The position numbers were made by a program, and so were the translations under genes. From assembly GCA_021800315.1 (NCBI GenBank), contig JAJYZD010000154.1, positions 1 to 9,012 on the forward strand: DNA of 9,012 bases. The letters run 5' to 3'. This stretch comes from Bacillota bacterium. Its GTDB lineage: Bacteria > Bacillota > Desulfotomaculia > Desulfotomaculales > JAJYZD01. The notes beneath the pieces are model-generated. The model was not told the origin of the DNA, searched no databases, and saw nothing but the letters and a program-made list of their open reading frames with translations. Numbering within the stretch: position 1 is the stretch's first letter; each line of letters starts with the position of its first letter. Positions 1 through 6,898 of the stretch are shown here, one piece after another.

Positions 1-17
1 TGGCGTGGCCTGGACCG

Positions 18-191
18 ATGGCTGACCGGCTGTTGCAAATCCAGGTGACGAAGGCCCTGCTGGTCCTGACGGAAGCCGGGTTAACCGGCCTGCTGGCGAA
101 GGACCCGGACCTTTGGCGCCGGGCAATCCGCCGGGGGAAGTGGGAGAAGCGGGCCCGGGCGGCGGAGGCCCGGGAAAGCGAAAGGAGGTGA
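18..191 (+). CDS. Small helical protein of unknown function (57 aa), possibly 5'-truncated by window edge
   Basis: The frame is open from base 3 and ends at TGA 189-191. I used the ATG at 18, but no Shine-Dalgarno precedes it, so the true start may lie before the window. The product is short, with a Leu/Ala-rich N-terminal half (LLQIQVTKALLVLTEAGLTG) and a very basic C-terminal helix (RRAIRRGKWEKRARAAEARE). It has no signal peptide or clear membrane span. Its last codons contain the AGGAGGTGA ribosome site of the next gene, which argues for two co-transcribed genes with coupled translation. I do not recognise the family; small genes of this kind occur in phage-like and accessory regions, but nothing here proves that origin. 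Confidence 0.45.
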   Translation: MADRLLQIQVTKALLVLTEAGLTGLLAKDPDLWRRAIRRGKWEKRARAAEARESERR

Positions 192-196
192 AAAAT

Positions 197-343
197 GTGT
201 CCGAAACCAAATGCAACGTGCTGGAAGCTTGGCTCACAGAGGACGGCAAAATCAGGATTGACTTGGAGTGCTCAATCTCCGCGTCGGCCGAAAACGCCGA
301 ACCGGTGGCCGTCGAGGAGACTGGTACCGACGCGGAGGAGTAA
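197..343 (+). CDS. Small acidic hypothetical protein (48 aa)
   Basis: A GTG start at 197 lies just downstream of a near-perfect AGGAGGTGA (183-191). The frame is open further upstream (from 113), but that part has no ribosome site and overlaps the preceding gene, so GTG 197 is preferred. The ATG at 195 is in another frame that yields an arginine/proline-rich shadow. The protein begins MSETKCNVLEAWLTEDGKI, has two cysteines and a strongly acidic tail (many Glu/Asp), and has no membrane segment. It follows the gene ending at 191 by five bases, and a rho-independent terminator comes 80 bases after its stop, so the two form a small transcription unit. Function is unknown. Confidence 0.55.
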   Translation: MSETKCNVLEAWLTEDGKIRIDLECSISASAENAEPVAVEETGTDAEE

Positions 344-425
344 ACGGGGGCGGCTTTGTGTTACCTTTGGATGAAATCAGGATACAGATGCGAGCTAAAA
401 GAGAGGGCTGCCTACAGACACACTT

Positions 426-462
426 AAGCCCCGGCTACTAATCCCGGGGCTTTTCCGTTTTT
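426..462 (+). terminator. Rho-independent terminator closing the two small plus-strand genes
   Basis: A perfect 9-bp stem AAGCCCCGG/CCGGGGCTT (426-434 with 444-452) with a 9-base loop is followed by a T-rich run (TTTTCCGTTTTTT). The T tract is on the plus strand only. The stop codon and last codons of the opposite-strand 43-codon gene lie inside this hairpin. Confidence 0.8.
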
Positions 463-569
463 TCCTGCTGTTTCTTGGCTATCTCCCTGGCCAGGTCTTC
501 TGCCGCCCGGCGTGTGTCGTATTCCTGAGCTTCTTTACCCGCGTTTACCTTTAGGATCAATGGGCGCAC
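438..569 (-). CDS. Small charged hypothetical protein (43 aa)
   Basis: A minus-strand frame starts with GTG (567-569), preceded by GAGGTGAG at good spacing, and ends at TAG (438-440). The protein begins MRPLILKVNAGKEAQEYDTR and continues as a highly charged helix (AAEDLAREIAKKQQEKTEKP). It is basic/acidic mixed, with no cysteine and no membrane segment. The strong ribosome site and normal amino-acid make-up support a real gene despite its size. Its 3' end sits in the terminator hairpin of the convergent plus-strand unit, so the two transcripts overlap tail to tail. The upstream region (570-660) shows no clear promoter. I do not recognise the family. A small DNA- or RNA-binding or mobile-element accessory protein is possible but unproven. 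Confidence 0.5.
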   Translation of the reverse strand: MRPLILKVNAGKEAQEYDTRRAAEDLAREIAKKQQEKTEKPRD

Positions 570-710
570 GTTATCTCACCTCGCTTCCATTCTCCCCAAG
601 CAAAAGCCGTACATATACTTACTTACCACGAAAGGGAGGTCTTCCAGGAAACTTCCGCTAGATTCCCATGTCCGTGCCGGCCTGTGCATGCCAGCCTGAG
701 TAGTTACAAA

Positions 711-727
711 CAGGCTTCCTAAGCCTG
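711..727. repeat. Small perfect hairpin (CAGGCTT-CCT-AAGCCTG)
   Basis: Seven-base perfect inverted repeat with a three-base loop in non-coding DNA. No T tract follows on the plus strand, so it is not an obvious terminator. On the minus strand it lies just after AATTCGCAGAAGCTCATC, an arrangement like the end hairpin of IS200/IS605 elements. Confidence 0.4.
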
Positions 728-759
728 GATGAGCTTCTGCGAATTAAAAATCCGGTATA

Positions 760-794
760 CCACGGCCCCGTTGGGGGGAACCCAACGGCCGTGG
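760..794. repeat. Long stem-loop in non-coding DNA
   Basis: CCACGGC and CGTTGGG on the left pair with CCCAACG and GCCGTGG on the right, with a two-base CC bulge and a GGGAA loop. This gives 14 paired bases in 35. No T-run follows, so it is a structural element rather than a terminator. A GC-rich hairpin GCGGGC-TTT-GCCCGC follows at 821-835. Confidence 0.55.
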
Positions 795-943
795 GAGGAA
801 TGTCAGCGTTTAGTCCTAGCGCGGGCTTTGCCCGCAACCCAAATTCCGCCGCGAGAAGGATTTTTTCGCAATCATCCGGTTGTTACGCGCTCGATCTCCT
901 TCAATCTCCGCCACAGACGGCCGCACGTTCAACATTCTCGCGA

Positions 944-972
944 TTGATGCAAATGTTGCAGAGGAATATTAT
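944..972 (+). promoter_or_regulatory. Orphan sigma-A-like promoter pointing into the 3' end of the ATPase gene
   Basis: TTGATG (944-949), a 17-base spacer and TATTAT (967-972) match the -35/-10 consensus at 4/6 and 5/6. The -10 overlaps the TAA stop of the minus-strand ATPase. There is no plausible plus-strand gene downstream, so if active it would make an antisense transcript of the ATPase 3' end. It may equally be chance or the remains of a lost gene's promoter. Confidence 0.3.
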
Positions 973-3900
973 ATCCCGGCTCCCGAGGGGTCCCCGGCTG
1001 GCAAGGGCGGTCGGCCCGGCCTGGTGGGGACCGAGTGCGGGATTATCCGGCGGTTCGGGCTACCGCTGGTTGACCCCGCCGTCAGTTGCCCGGCCGCCCG
1101 GTGCGCCAGGGGCAGCGCCCCGGCGCCCAACAGCACCGGTAACCAGTGGCGCGGTCCCAAGGGAGTGGTTTGGAAGATGCCCCGCAGGGCGGGAACGTAG
1201 ATGGAGGCCAGGATCAGGGCCAGGCCGGACAGGCCGGCTCCCACCTTGTACAGGTTCGGCGCCCGGGAGTCGCCCTCGATGGTGCGGTCGAACAGGTGGA
1301 AAAACTGGCTGAGCCCCAGGGAGCCCACGGCCATGGTGCGGGCGACGGGTAATCCGTACCGGGTCAGCCCCCACCAGTAGGTGGCGAAGCCGGTCAGGCC
1401 GATGGCGACGCCGCGGGTGACGATACGGCGGCCCAGGCCGTGCGCCAGGAGGCTTTCGTTTCTGGGGCGGGGCGGCCGGGCCATCTGTACCGCGGCCGGC
1501 GGATCGGCCATGATGGCCAGCGCCGGCAGCCCGTCCCCGGAGAGGTTGATCCACAAAAGCTGGATGGGGACCAGGGGCATGGGCAGCCCCAGGAAGGACG
1601 CCGCCAGCATGAGCACCACGTCCCCGGCGTTGGTATACAGAAGATAGCCCACGGCATGGCGGATGTTTTCGTAGACGGCCCTGCCTTCCTCGATGCCGCG
1701 TACAATGGTGGTGAAGTCGTCGTCGCTGATGATCATGTCGGAAACACCCTTGGTCAGGTCGGTGCCGGTCAGCCCCATGGCCAGACCGATGTCGGCCTGC
1801 CGGACCGCCGGGGCGTCGTTGACCCCGTCGCCGGCCATCGCCACCACGTGGCGCATACGCTGCAGGGACTTGACCAGACGCAGCTTGTGGCGGGGCAGCG
1901 CCCGGGCGCAGACGCGGATCTCCTTGATGACGGCGTCCAAGTCCGGGTCGTCCAGCGCGTCCACTTCGTCGCCGGTGAGCACCAGGCCGCCGTCGAGGAG
2001 GCCGATCGCCCGGGCCACGGCCCGGGCGGTACTGGGGTGGTCCCCCGTTATCATCATCACCGCCACCCCGGCTCGGCGGCACAGGCGCAGGGCATCCCGG
2101 ACCCCGGGCCGGGGCGGATCCTGCATACCGGCCAGGCCGGCGAAAACCAGGCCGCCGGCGGACCGCCAATCCTCGCCGGCCTCCAGGGGCTTGTAGGCCA
2201 GGGCCAGAACCCGCAAGGCGGCCGCCATCTCCTCGTTCACTCCGTTGATCACGTCCCTGGCTGCGGCATCCAGGTTAACGGTGGTACCATCCCGCCGGTG
2301 CAGGGCGCAGCGCTGCAAAACGCGGTCGGGAGCTCCCTTGACGAAAAGGGTGCGGCGGCCCTCAGCGGTTTCGTAAACCACCGCCATCTGCCGGTCCTCG
2401 GCTTCGAAGGGCGCTTCGGCCACCCGGGTCAGCCCGGCACCCCTGTCGCCCGGCCCGGCCTTGGCGGCGGCAACCAGGAGGGCTCCTTCCGTGGGATCCC
2501 CCTGGATGGACCATCCGTCGCGGGCGGCTCCCTTTTCGCGTCGTCCGCGCCGCAGGCGGGCGTTGTTGCACAGGACGGCGGCCAGCAAAAGCTGGTTGAG
2601 GTCCGTCTGGGCGGGACCGTCCGGCGACCCTTCCCGGAGCGAAAACCCGCCACGGGGATCGTATCCTTCTCCCGTGACCAGCCAGCGCCTGTCTCCGGCA
2701 TAGACCTCCCGTACCGTCATCTCGTTTTTGGTCAGGGTACCGGTCTTGTCTACGCAGATCGTGCTTACGCAGCCAAGGGTTTCGATCGCGGTCAGCCGTC
2801 GCACCACCATGGCCCGGCGGCTCATGCGGAAGACGGCCATGGCCAGACCGATGGTGACCATGGGCATGAGGCCTTCGGGGATGGCCGAAACGAGAAGGCT
2901 GAGCGCCGTGACGAACATGTTGAAGATGCCCTGCCTGTGTACCAGGCCCAGGCCGAAGACCAGGGCGCTGATCCCCAGGCAGCCGTAGGCCATGTTCCGC
3001 CCCAATTCCCCCATGCTGCGCTGAAGGGTGGTCGGACCGCGCCTTTCGTCTCCCAGGGAACGGGCGATATCGCCCATTTCGGTGGCCGGCCCGGTGGCTA
3101 TCACCACCCCCAGGCCGCGGCCGCGTACCACGCAACTGCCGGCGTAGATCATGCCGGCGCGTTCGGTGAGCGGCGCCCTACAGGGGACCGGGGCCGCATT
3201 CTTGGGCACCGGTAACGTCTCCCCGGTCAGGGAGGATTCCTCCGCCGAAAGGTTGTGGGCCTGCAGGATACGCAAGTCGGCCGGCGCAAGGTCGCCGGCG
3301 GCCAGCAGGACCAGGTCCCCGGGTACGAGTTCCCGGGCGGCGAGGTCCATCTCGCGGCCTTCGCGCCAAACCCTGGCCCGTCCCGGGGTCAGCTGCGTAA
3401 GACCAGCCAGGGACTTGGCCGCCCGCATTTCCTGAAACACGCCGATGCCGGCGTTGGCCAGGACGATGGCCACTATGGTCAGAGCGTCGGCGGTCCGGCC
3501 GGCCAGGACCGAAATGCCGGCCACGCCCAGAAGGAGTTGGACCATGAAATCGGCCGACTGGGCCCGGAGAAGCTCCCACCAGGGACGGGGGCGGGGGGGC
3601 GGCAGTTCGTTATAACCGTAGCGGGCCAGCCGTTCCCGCGCTACGGCGGCGGTTAAACCTGCGCGGTCATCCACGTCGAGGGCGGCCAGGGCTTGCGCCG
3701 GGGTCAGGCTGTGCCAGTTCCGGGCGCCCAAGGCGGGATACCCCTCCCGCGGGTCAAGGGCGGGCCGCCCGGGAGCGATCGGACCGTGTCCGGCCCGGGA
3801 GAGCGGTTGCCGGATCGCCGGACCTCCTGGGCCGTAGTTCACGGTCGCGGGTACGATCACGGGTGGTGCGGTGGCTCCTACCTCGGCCCGGGTCAGGGGG

Positions 3901-5462
3901 TGAACCTGTATCCGGTGCCGCCGGTAGGCGGAAGCGGCCAGCGTGTAGGCCTCGAAGGCGAAAGCCCAGCCGGGACCCAGCCAGCCGAAGGCGGCCAGAC
4001 CTAAGCCCGCCAGGTTGCCGCCCACGGTGGTGATGAAGTTTTGCAGGCAGGCCTCCCGCAGTTGTTTGCCTTGGATGAACAGTTCCTGAAGGCTTTGGCC
4101 GACCCCCGGCCTGCCCATGACGACCAGACCCTTTCCGGTCCCGGTGAGTCGGGCAGGGTCCCGCAACGTGGAGACAAGACTGTCCAGGGCGATGGCCAGG
4201 TCGGCCCGGGCCAGGGCCGGACCGTCCTCCGGGAGGGAGCCCACCACGGCCACCCGGCGTCCCAGGCGCTGCAGTTCACCGATGTGCTCCGCTTTGGCGG
4301 CGGGGCTCAACCCTCCGGCCACAAGGTCAAAGGCGGAACCGGCGGTGAGCGGGTTGAGCCAAAGGGCCCCGTCGCCGGCCAGGATTGCGAGATGTTGCAG
4401 GCCGAGGCTGCGCAAACCTTGCAGGTCGCGCCAAAGCTGGGGACTGATCTTCTGTTCCACGCCGATGATCGCGACCACGGCGCCATCTACGGCCATAAAC
4501 AGGGGGATCCCGCCGGTGAGGGTGACCCGGCGCACCTGGTGGTTGACCGGTTCCAGTGCTATCCGGGCTCCCTCGAGATAGGCGGCCGTTCCGATGTGGA
4601 CGCTCCGTCCGCCGGTCTGGGTGCGCAGGTTCAGGTTCCAGGGGTCCGTCCCACCCTCCGGACTTCCGGTCCGGTGGGCATCTTCCAGCAGTTGGAGGAC
4701 ATCTTCCCGGGAATAGTCCCGGTCCACGGGCAAAACGTCCGTGATCTTCCCCTGCCAGGGTGCTAATTGGGAGGCGGCGGTGAAAACCAGGGTATCGACG
4801 TCCGCCGCTTTGATCAGGGTCGCGGTATCCGCGGTGAAGACGCCCCGGGCGACCAGGCGGGCCCTGGCAGCCTCGCAGGTGGCCACGACGGCCGCCCCTG
4901 TCGCAAGGGGATTGCCGGCGATCAGGCCGGCCAGGACCCGGGTCCGCTGTCCCCCGGCCAGGTGGACCGCCGCTGTCCCGGCGGCCGCGAGGCCGGCCAT
5001 GAGCATGGTCTTGTGCTCCACCACCCTGGGAACGGTGCCGCCGCGGCGCAGGAAGAGGCTCAAGCCGGCCAGGGAGAGAAGACCCAGGCCAAGCAGGCCC
5101 TGACCCCAGTACCAGCTCAGGCCCGCCGTGACGCCGGCCAGCAGTTCCAGGACCGGGAGGATGTCCGGCCTTGGCGGGCGTTCGCCCGGGGTCCGGAAGC
5201 CCGGCTGACGCCAGGCTTCTACCGTCCGCTCCACCGCCTGGAGCAACGGATCGACCGCGCGGTTGCGGGGGCGGTAACAGACGAGAAGGCTGCCGGTGCG
5301 GGCCTGGGCCCGGACCAGTACTACGTCCGGCAAAGCCGACAGTTCGCGGCTCAGAAAACCGGCCAGGTCATCCTGCCGGAACAAGGCGCTGACTTGCAGG
5401 CGCAACCGCCCGGGAAGGCGGTTGCGCACCCGGATACCTTCAGCCGGCCGGTCAGGAGTCAA
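969..5462 (-). CDS. Giant cation-transporting P-type ATPase with dead N-terminal ATPase-like module (CtpH/CtpI-like)
   Basis: This is an ATP-driven cation pump in the cytoplasmic membrane. The start used is TTG 5462, four bases after GGGGTGAG (1,497 aa); the frame opens at TTG 5480 without a ribosome site. Residues ~10-85 resemble an HMA fold without CxxC. Residues ~99-511 look like a P1B ATPase copy with membrane segments, but the DKTGT site is replaced (VDTLVFTAASQL, Thr228 where Asp is expected), TGD is AGD (362-364) and GDGxND is lost. After a linker, 582-1490 is a complete P2-type pump: cation-ATPase N-domain, LTGET (745-749), IPEGL in M4 (Glu863), DKTGT (Asp905), GDPTEG (988-993), KGAP (1042-1045), TGD (1139-1141), GDGVND (1211-1216), NAGD in M5 (Asp1281) and NLSGD in M6 (Asn1306, Asp1310). 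These acidic/Asn positions match Ca2+-ATPase ligands, so Ca2+ or another divalent cation is the likeliest substrate, though unproven. Usual P2 pumps have ~900 residues. A weak promoter (TTGCCC-N17-GGTTAT) and a CCAAC/GTTGG inverted repeat (5490-5509) precede it. Confidence 0.93.
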   Translation of the reverse strand: MTPDRPAEGIRVRNRLPGRLRLQVSALFRQDDLAGFLSRELSALPDVVLVRAQARTGSLLVCYRPRNRAVDPLLQAVERTVEAWRQPGFRTPGERPPRPDILPVLELLAGVTAGLSWYWGQGLLGLGLLSLAGLSLFLRRGGTVPRVVEHKTMLMAGLAAAGTAAVHLAGGQRTRVLAGLIAGNPLATGAAVVATCEAARARLVARGVFTADTATLIKAADVDTLVFTAASQLAPWQGKITDVLPVDRDYSREDVLQLLEDAHRTGSPEGGTDPWNLNLRTQTGGRSVHIGTAAYLEGARIALEPVNHQVRRVTLTGGIPLFMAVDGAVVAIIGVEQKISPQLWRDLQGLRSLGLQHLAILAGDGALWLNPLTAGSAFDLVAGGLSPAAKAEHIGELQRLGRRVAVVGSLPEDGPALARADLAIALDSLVSTLRDPARLTGTGKGLVVMGRPGVGQSLQELFIQGKQLREACLQNFITTVGGNLAGLGLAAFGWLGPGWAFAFEAYTLAASAYRRHRIQVHPLTRAEVGATAPPVIVPATVNYGPGGPAIRQPLSRAGHGPIAPGRPALDPREGYPALGARNWHSLTPAQALAALDVDDRAGLTAAVARERLARYGYNELPPPRPRPWWELLRAQSADFMVQLLLGVAGISVLAGRTADALTIVAIVLANAGIGVFQEMRAAKSLAGLTQLTPGRARVWREGREMDLAARELVPGDLVLLAAGDLAPADLRILQAHNLSAEESSLTGETLPVPKNAAPVPCRAPLTERAGMIYAGSCVVRGRGLGVVIATGPATEMGDIARSLGDERRGPTTLQRSMGELGRNMAYGCLGISALVFGLGLVHRQGIFNMFVTALSLLVSAIPEGLMPMVTIGLAMAVFRMSRRAMVVRRLTAIETLGCVSTICVDKTGTLTKNEMTVREVYAGDRRWLVTGEGYDPRGGFSLREGSPDGPAQTDLNQLLLAAVLCNNARLRRGRREKGAARDGWSIQGDPTEGALLVAAAKAGPGDRGAGLTRVAEAPFEAEDRQMAVVYETAEGRRTLFVKGAPDRVLQRCALHRRDGTTVNLDAAARDVINGVNEEMAAALRVLALAYKPLEAGEDWRSAGGLVFAGLAGMQDPPRPGVRDALRLCRRAGVAVMMITGDHPSTARAVARAIGLLDGGLVLTGDEVDALDDPDLDAVIKEIRVCARALPRHKLRLVKSLQRMRHVVAMAGDGVNDAPAVRQADIGLAMGLTGTDLTKGVSDMIISDDDFTTIVRGIEEGRAVYENIRHAVGYLLYTNAGDVVLMLAASFLGLPMPLVPIQLLWINLSGDGLPALAIMADPPAAVQMARPPRPRNESLLAHGLGRRIVTRGVAIGLTGFATYWWGLTRYGLPVARTMAVGSLGLSQFFHLFDRTIEGDSRAPNLYKVGAGLSGLALILASIYVPALRGIFQTTPLGPRHWLPVLLGAGALPLAHRAAGQLTAGSTSGSPNRRIIPHSVPTRPGRPPLPAGDPSGAGI

Positions 5463-5521
5463 ACGGCTCACCCCACGCAAAAGTCATAACCAACAGTATT
5501 TCCAGTTGGGGCAAGTCTATG

Positions 5522-5555
5522 AAAAAAGCCGGGGTGGGAAGTTGCCAACCCCGGC
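5522..5555 (-). terminator. Rho-independent terminator of the upstream minus-strand gene
   Basis: On the minus strand, GCCGGGGT (5548-5555) pairs perfectly with ACCCCGGC (5528-5535), followed at once by TTTTTTC (5527-5521). It lies after the reading frames ending at 5742 and 5583 and before the ATPase start. The giant pump is therefore probably transcribed from its own promoter in 5481-5521. Confidence 0.8.
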
Positions 5556-5582
5556 GCTGTTTATGTATTGCGGTCCGGAGCC

Positions 5583-5729
5583 TCAGGCGAAAAGTCTCTC
5601 CCGGTCCGGGCTCCTGTCCCGGCCCACATCCTCCAGGTACCGGTCATGGCACCGGTATAGATGCTGCGTCCACATGATGGACAGTTCGCTGGTCAACCTG
5701 CGGGCGACATGAGCCAAAAGTCCCGTCAA
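5583..5729 (-). CDS. Possible small ORF (48 codons), in frame behind the stop at 5742
   Basis: After the TAA at 5742-5744 the same frame stays open to TGA 5583-5585. The first usable start is TTG 5729. The translated text (LTGLLAHVARRLTSELSIMW... YLEDVGRDRSPDRERLFA) looks like genuine helical protein with Trp, His and Tyr rather than a shadow. No Shine-Dalgarno precedes the TTG. Either it is a tiny separate gene translated by coupling, or the TAA is a nonsense mutation and this was once the C-terminus of the preceding protein. The terminator at 5522-5555 follows it, which fits with this being the end of the transcription unit. I do not recognise the family. Confidence 0.3.
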   Translation of the reverse strand: MTGLLAHVARRLTSELSIMWTQHLYRCHDRYLEDVGRDRSPDRERLFA

Positions 5730-5741
5730 GGTCCGGTTCCA

Positions 5742-6340
5742 TTAGGACCGGCAGCGTTCTTCGACCTGTTCCCTCCCGATGTCCAGCACCTTCAGGATCG
5801 TCCGGTGAGGTTGCAGCATGGCGGTGGTTTCCTTCAGCCAGGGATGGACCCCCAGTAGGCCGATCCCTTGGTTGGCAACCCACTCCACAACGTGGTCGAC
5901 CCCGCGGGCTTGCGTTACCGATTTGTCCATGGCGGAGTATAACCCCCGCAAGAGTTCCGTGAAGTCGTCGTCAAGGTCCGGGTCAGCCCCACGGCAAGGG
6001 CCCCCAGGCCATCATTCAGGGTGTCTATAAACTCCGCTTCGCCCTGCGGGTTCGGGATCCGGCCGGATACCAGGCCGGCCAGTTCTTCCGCCGCCGCCGC
6101 GCAGGCCGATCCCGCGAAACGTTCCAGCCACAGCCTCACTCCGTCCGGGCCGGGATTGGCGGTGGACAGCCCGGTCCGGGCGGTTTCCAGGGCTTTGGCG
6201 ACCTGCTGGCGGATGACGGCTATACCACCGGCGGCCAACGCTTCGATGGCTTCCTGGATCAGTTCGTCGGTTACGGTGCCGGTGACGGCGAAAAAATATT
6301 TTACTCTGCGTCCAAGCTTTTCTTTTGCTGCAGCGGCCAT
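5742..6340 (-). pseudogene. Helical protein of unknown family, broken by one-base frameshift
   Basis: The start ATG 6338-6340 is preceded by GAAGGAGG at ideal spacing, so translation begins strongly. The first frame runs to a stop at 5915 and the second, from about 5986, runs to TAA 5742. Their join is at a run of four C (5987-5990; G on the coding strand). One extra G there restores a single ~199-residue protein in which the text changes smoothly from LNDGLGALAVG to ADPDLDDDFTELLRGLYSAM. The out-of-frame tail of the first part (TRTLTTTSRNSCGGY) looks like nonsense. The protein is Ala/Leu-rich, mostly helical, with no clear membrane span, a Gly-Ala stretch near residues 35-45 and a charged C-terminus. 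I cannot name its family. The frameshift may be a real mutation or a homopolymer sequencing error. It lies between the giant pump and the divergent glycine-zipper gene, which suggests a shared role. Confidence 0.6.
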
Positions 6341-6350
6341 CTTAACGCCT

Positions 6351-6373
6351 CCTTCGCCCCCGAGAAAATTATA
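6351..6373 (-). promoter_or_regulatory. Promoter -10 and ribosome site of the frameshifted helical-protein gene
   Basis: On the minus strand a perfect TATAAT (6368-6373) lies ten bases before GAAGGAGG, which leads to ATG 6340, giving a very short leader. No good -35 is seen at 16-18 bases upstream. The gene may depend on an activator or use a poor -35. Confidence 0.45.
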
Positions 6374-6376
6374 ACT

Positions 6377-6406
6377 TGATCGTTCGGAAGGTCCCGGGAC
6401 ATACTA
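6377..6406 (+). promoter_or_regulatory. Possible promoter of the glycine-zipper gene
   Basis: The sequence CATACTATAC at 6400-6409 sits about 15 bases before the GGGGGTGAG ribosome site. CATACTA resembles the -10 of sporulation sigma factors (SigE/SigG type). At a 17-base distance upstream is TGATCG, a poor -35. A sigma-A reading (TTGATC with a spacer over 20) is no better. The assignment is weak. Confidence 0.25.
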
Positions 6407-6434
6407 TACGCAAGCCATTCAAGGGGGTGAGAAA

Positions 6435-6869
6435 ATCAGAATCCTTAATGCGGCCTCCGAGGCTCTGGCCGAGGCCTCGCCGCTTACGCTGGTTCTGGTG
6501 GGACTGGGTGCCGTGATCGCCCTGCCGGTCCTGAAAAAGGGCCTGCATTCGGCGGCGGGAATGACCAGCCGGGGAATCAGCGAAACCTCCGACGCGATAA
6601 GCGGTATGGCCGGCAATATCAGATCCGGCTGGGGGGCGATGGTGCAGGAGGCCCGCTCTTCCTGCACCAATGCCAGGGCGGGACACGTTGGAGCCATGAC
6701 CGGGGCCGCCATAGGCGGCGTTGTGGGAGCGAGCGCCGGCGGTCCGCTGGGGGCCGGCCTTGGCGCGGCGGTGGGCGGCGGATTGGGTGGCGCCGTGGGG
6801 TGTCACAAGGCTCCCGGAGTACCACCGGCGGAAACGACGATACCGGACGACTACGACCAGGAGGCTTGA
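6435..6869 (+). CDS. Glycine-zipper membrane protein, probable ATC start
   Basis: The frame contains one hydrophobic helix (PLTLVLVGLGAVIALPVL, residues ~17-34), an amphipathic Ser/Gly-rich middle, then a long glycine zipper (GAAIGGVVGASAGGPLGAGL and onward) ending near a Cys-His, and an acidic tail (TTIPDDYDQEA). No ATG/GTG/TTG fits the ribosome site. AGGGGGTGAG (6422-6431) is followed after three bases by ATC at 6435, and the frame reads ILNAASEALAEASPLTLV from there. The first standard start is GTG 6498, which lacks a ribosome site and would cut the membrane helix. Layout (one membrane helix plus amphipathic region) recalls small DUF5132-type proteins found with HMA-domain P-type ATPases; that is a recollection of the pattern, not a homology result. 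Divergent from the helical-protein gene and near the giant pump. Likely a membrane-associated oligomer; exact role unknown. Confidence 0.6.
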   Translation: MRILNAASEALAEASPLTLVLVGLGAVIALPVLKKGLHSAAGMTSRGISETSDAISGMAGNIRSGWGAMVQEARSSCTNARAGHVGAMTGAAIGGVVGASAGGPLGAGLGAAVGGGLGGAVGCHKAPGVPPAETTIPDDYDQEA

Positions 6870-6898
6870 GCCAGGGGCAGGAAAGCGGGAATCAGGGC

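Larger units (their letters stand above)
570..968. other. Gene-free stretch with hairpins and possible decayed insertion-sequence end
   Basis: No frame in these ~400 bases has a convincing ribosome site or recognisable protein. What is visible is three hairpins (711-727, 760-794, 821-835), a T-run inside GAAGGATTTTTTCGC at about 856-870, and a rightward promoter-like sequence at 944-972. Read on the minus strand, an A/T-rich phrase followed by GCAGAAGCTC and a hairpin resembles the right-end layout of IS200/IS605-type tnpB elements, but no transposase remains. Most likely this is the residue of a lost mobile or repeated element; this is inference only. Confidence 0.3.

Noticed and set aside
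371..427. 18-codon ATG frame between the small acidic gene and the terminator
   Set aside because: No ribosome site and too short to judge; more likely trailer sequence.
791..1312. Plus-strand frames crossing the ATPase 3' end (also 729-947 and 880-1200)
   Set aside because: No ribosome site or domain; composition is shadow-like and they overlap the real ATPase gene.
1440..3215. Long plus-strand open frame (591 codons) opposite the ATPase
   Set aside because: Gly/Gln/His-rich text without any domain. It is an antisense shadow of the GC-rich ATPase codons, as are the plus-strand frames at 4041-4766 and 4767-5489.
5644..5883. Minus-strand 79-codon frame overlapping the helical-protein gene
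   Set aside because: Out of frame with the restored protein, no ribosome site, low-quality composition.
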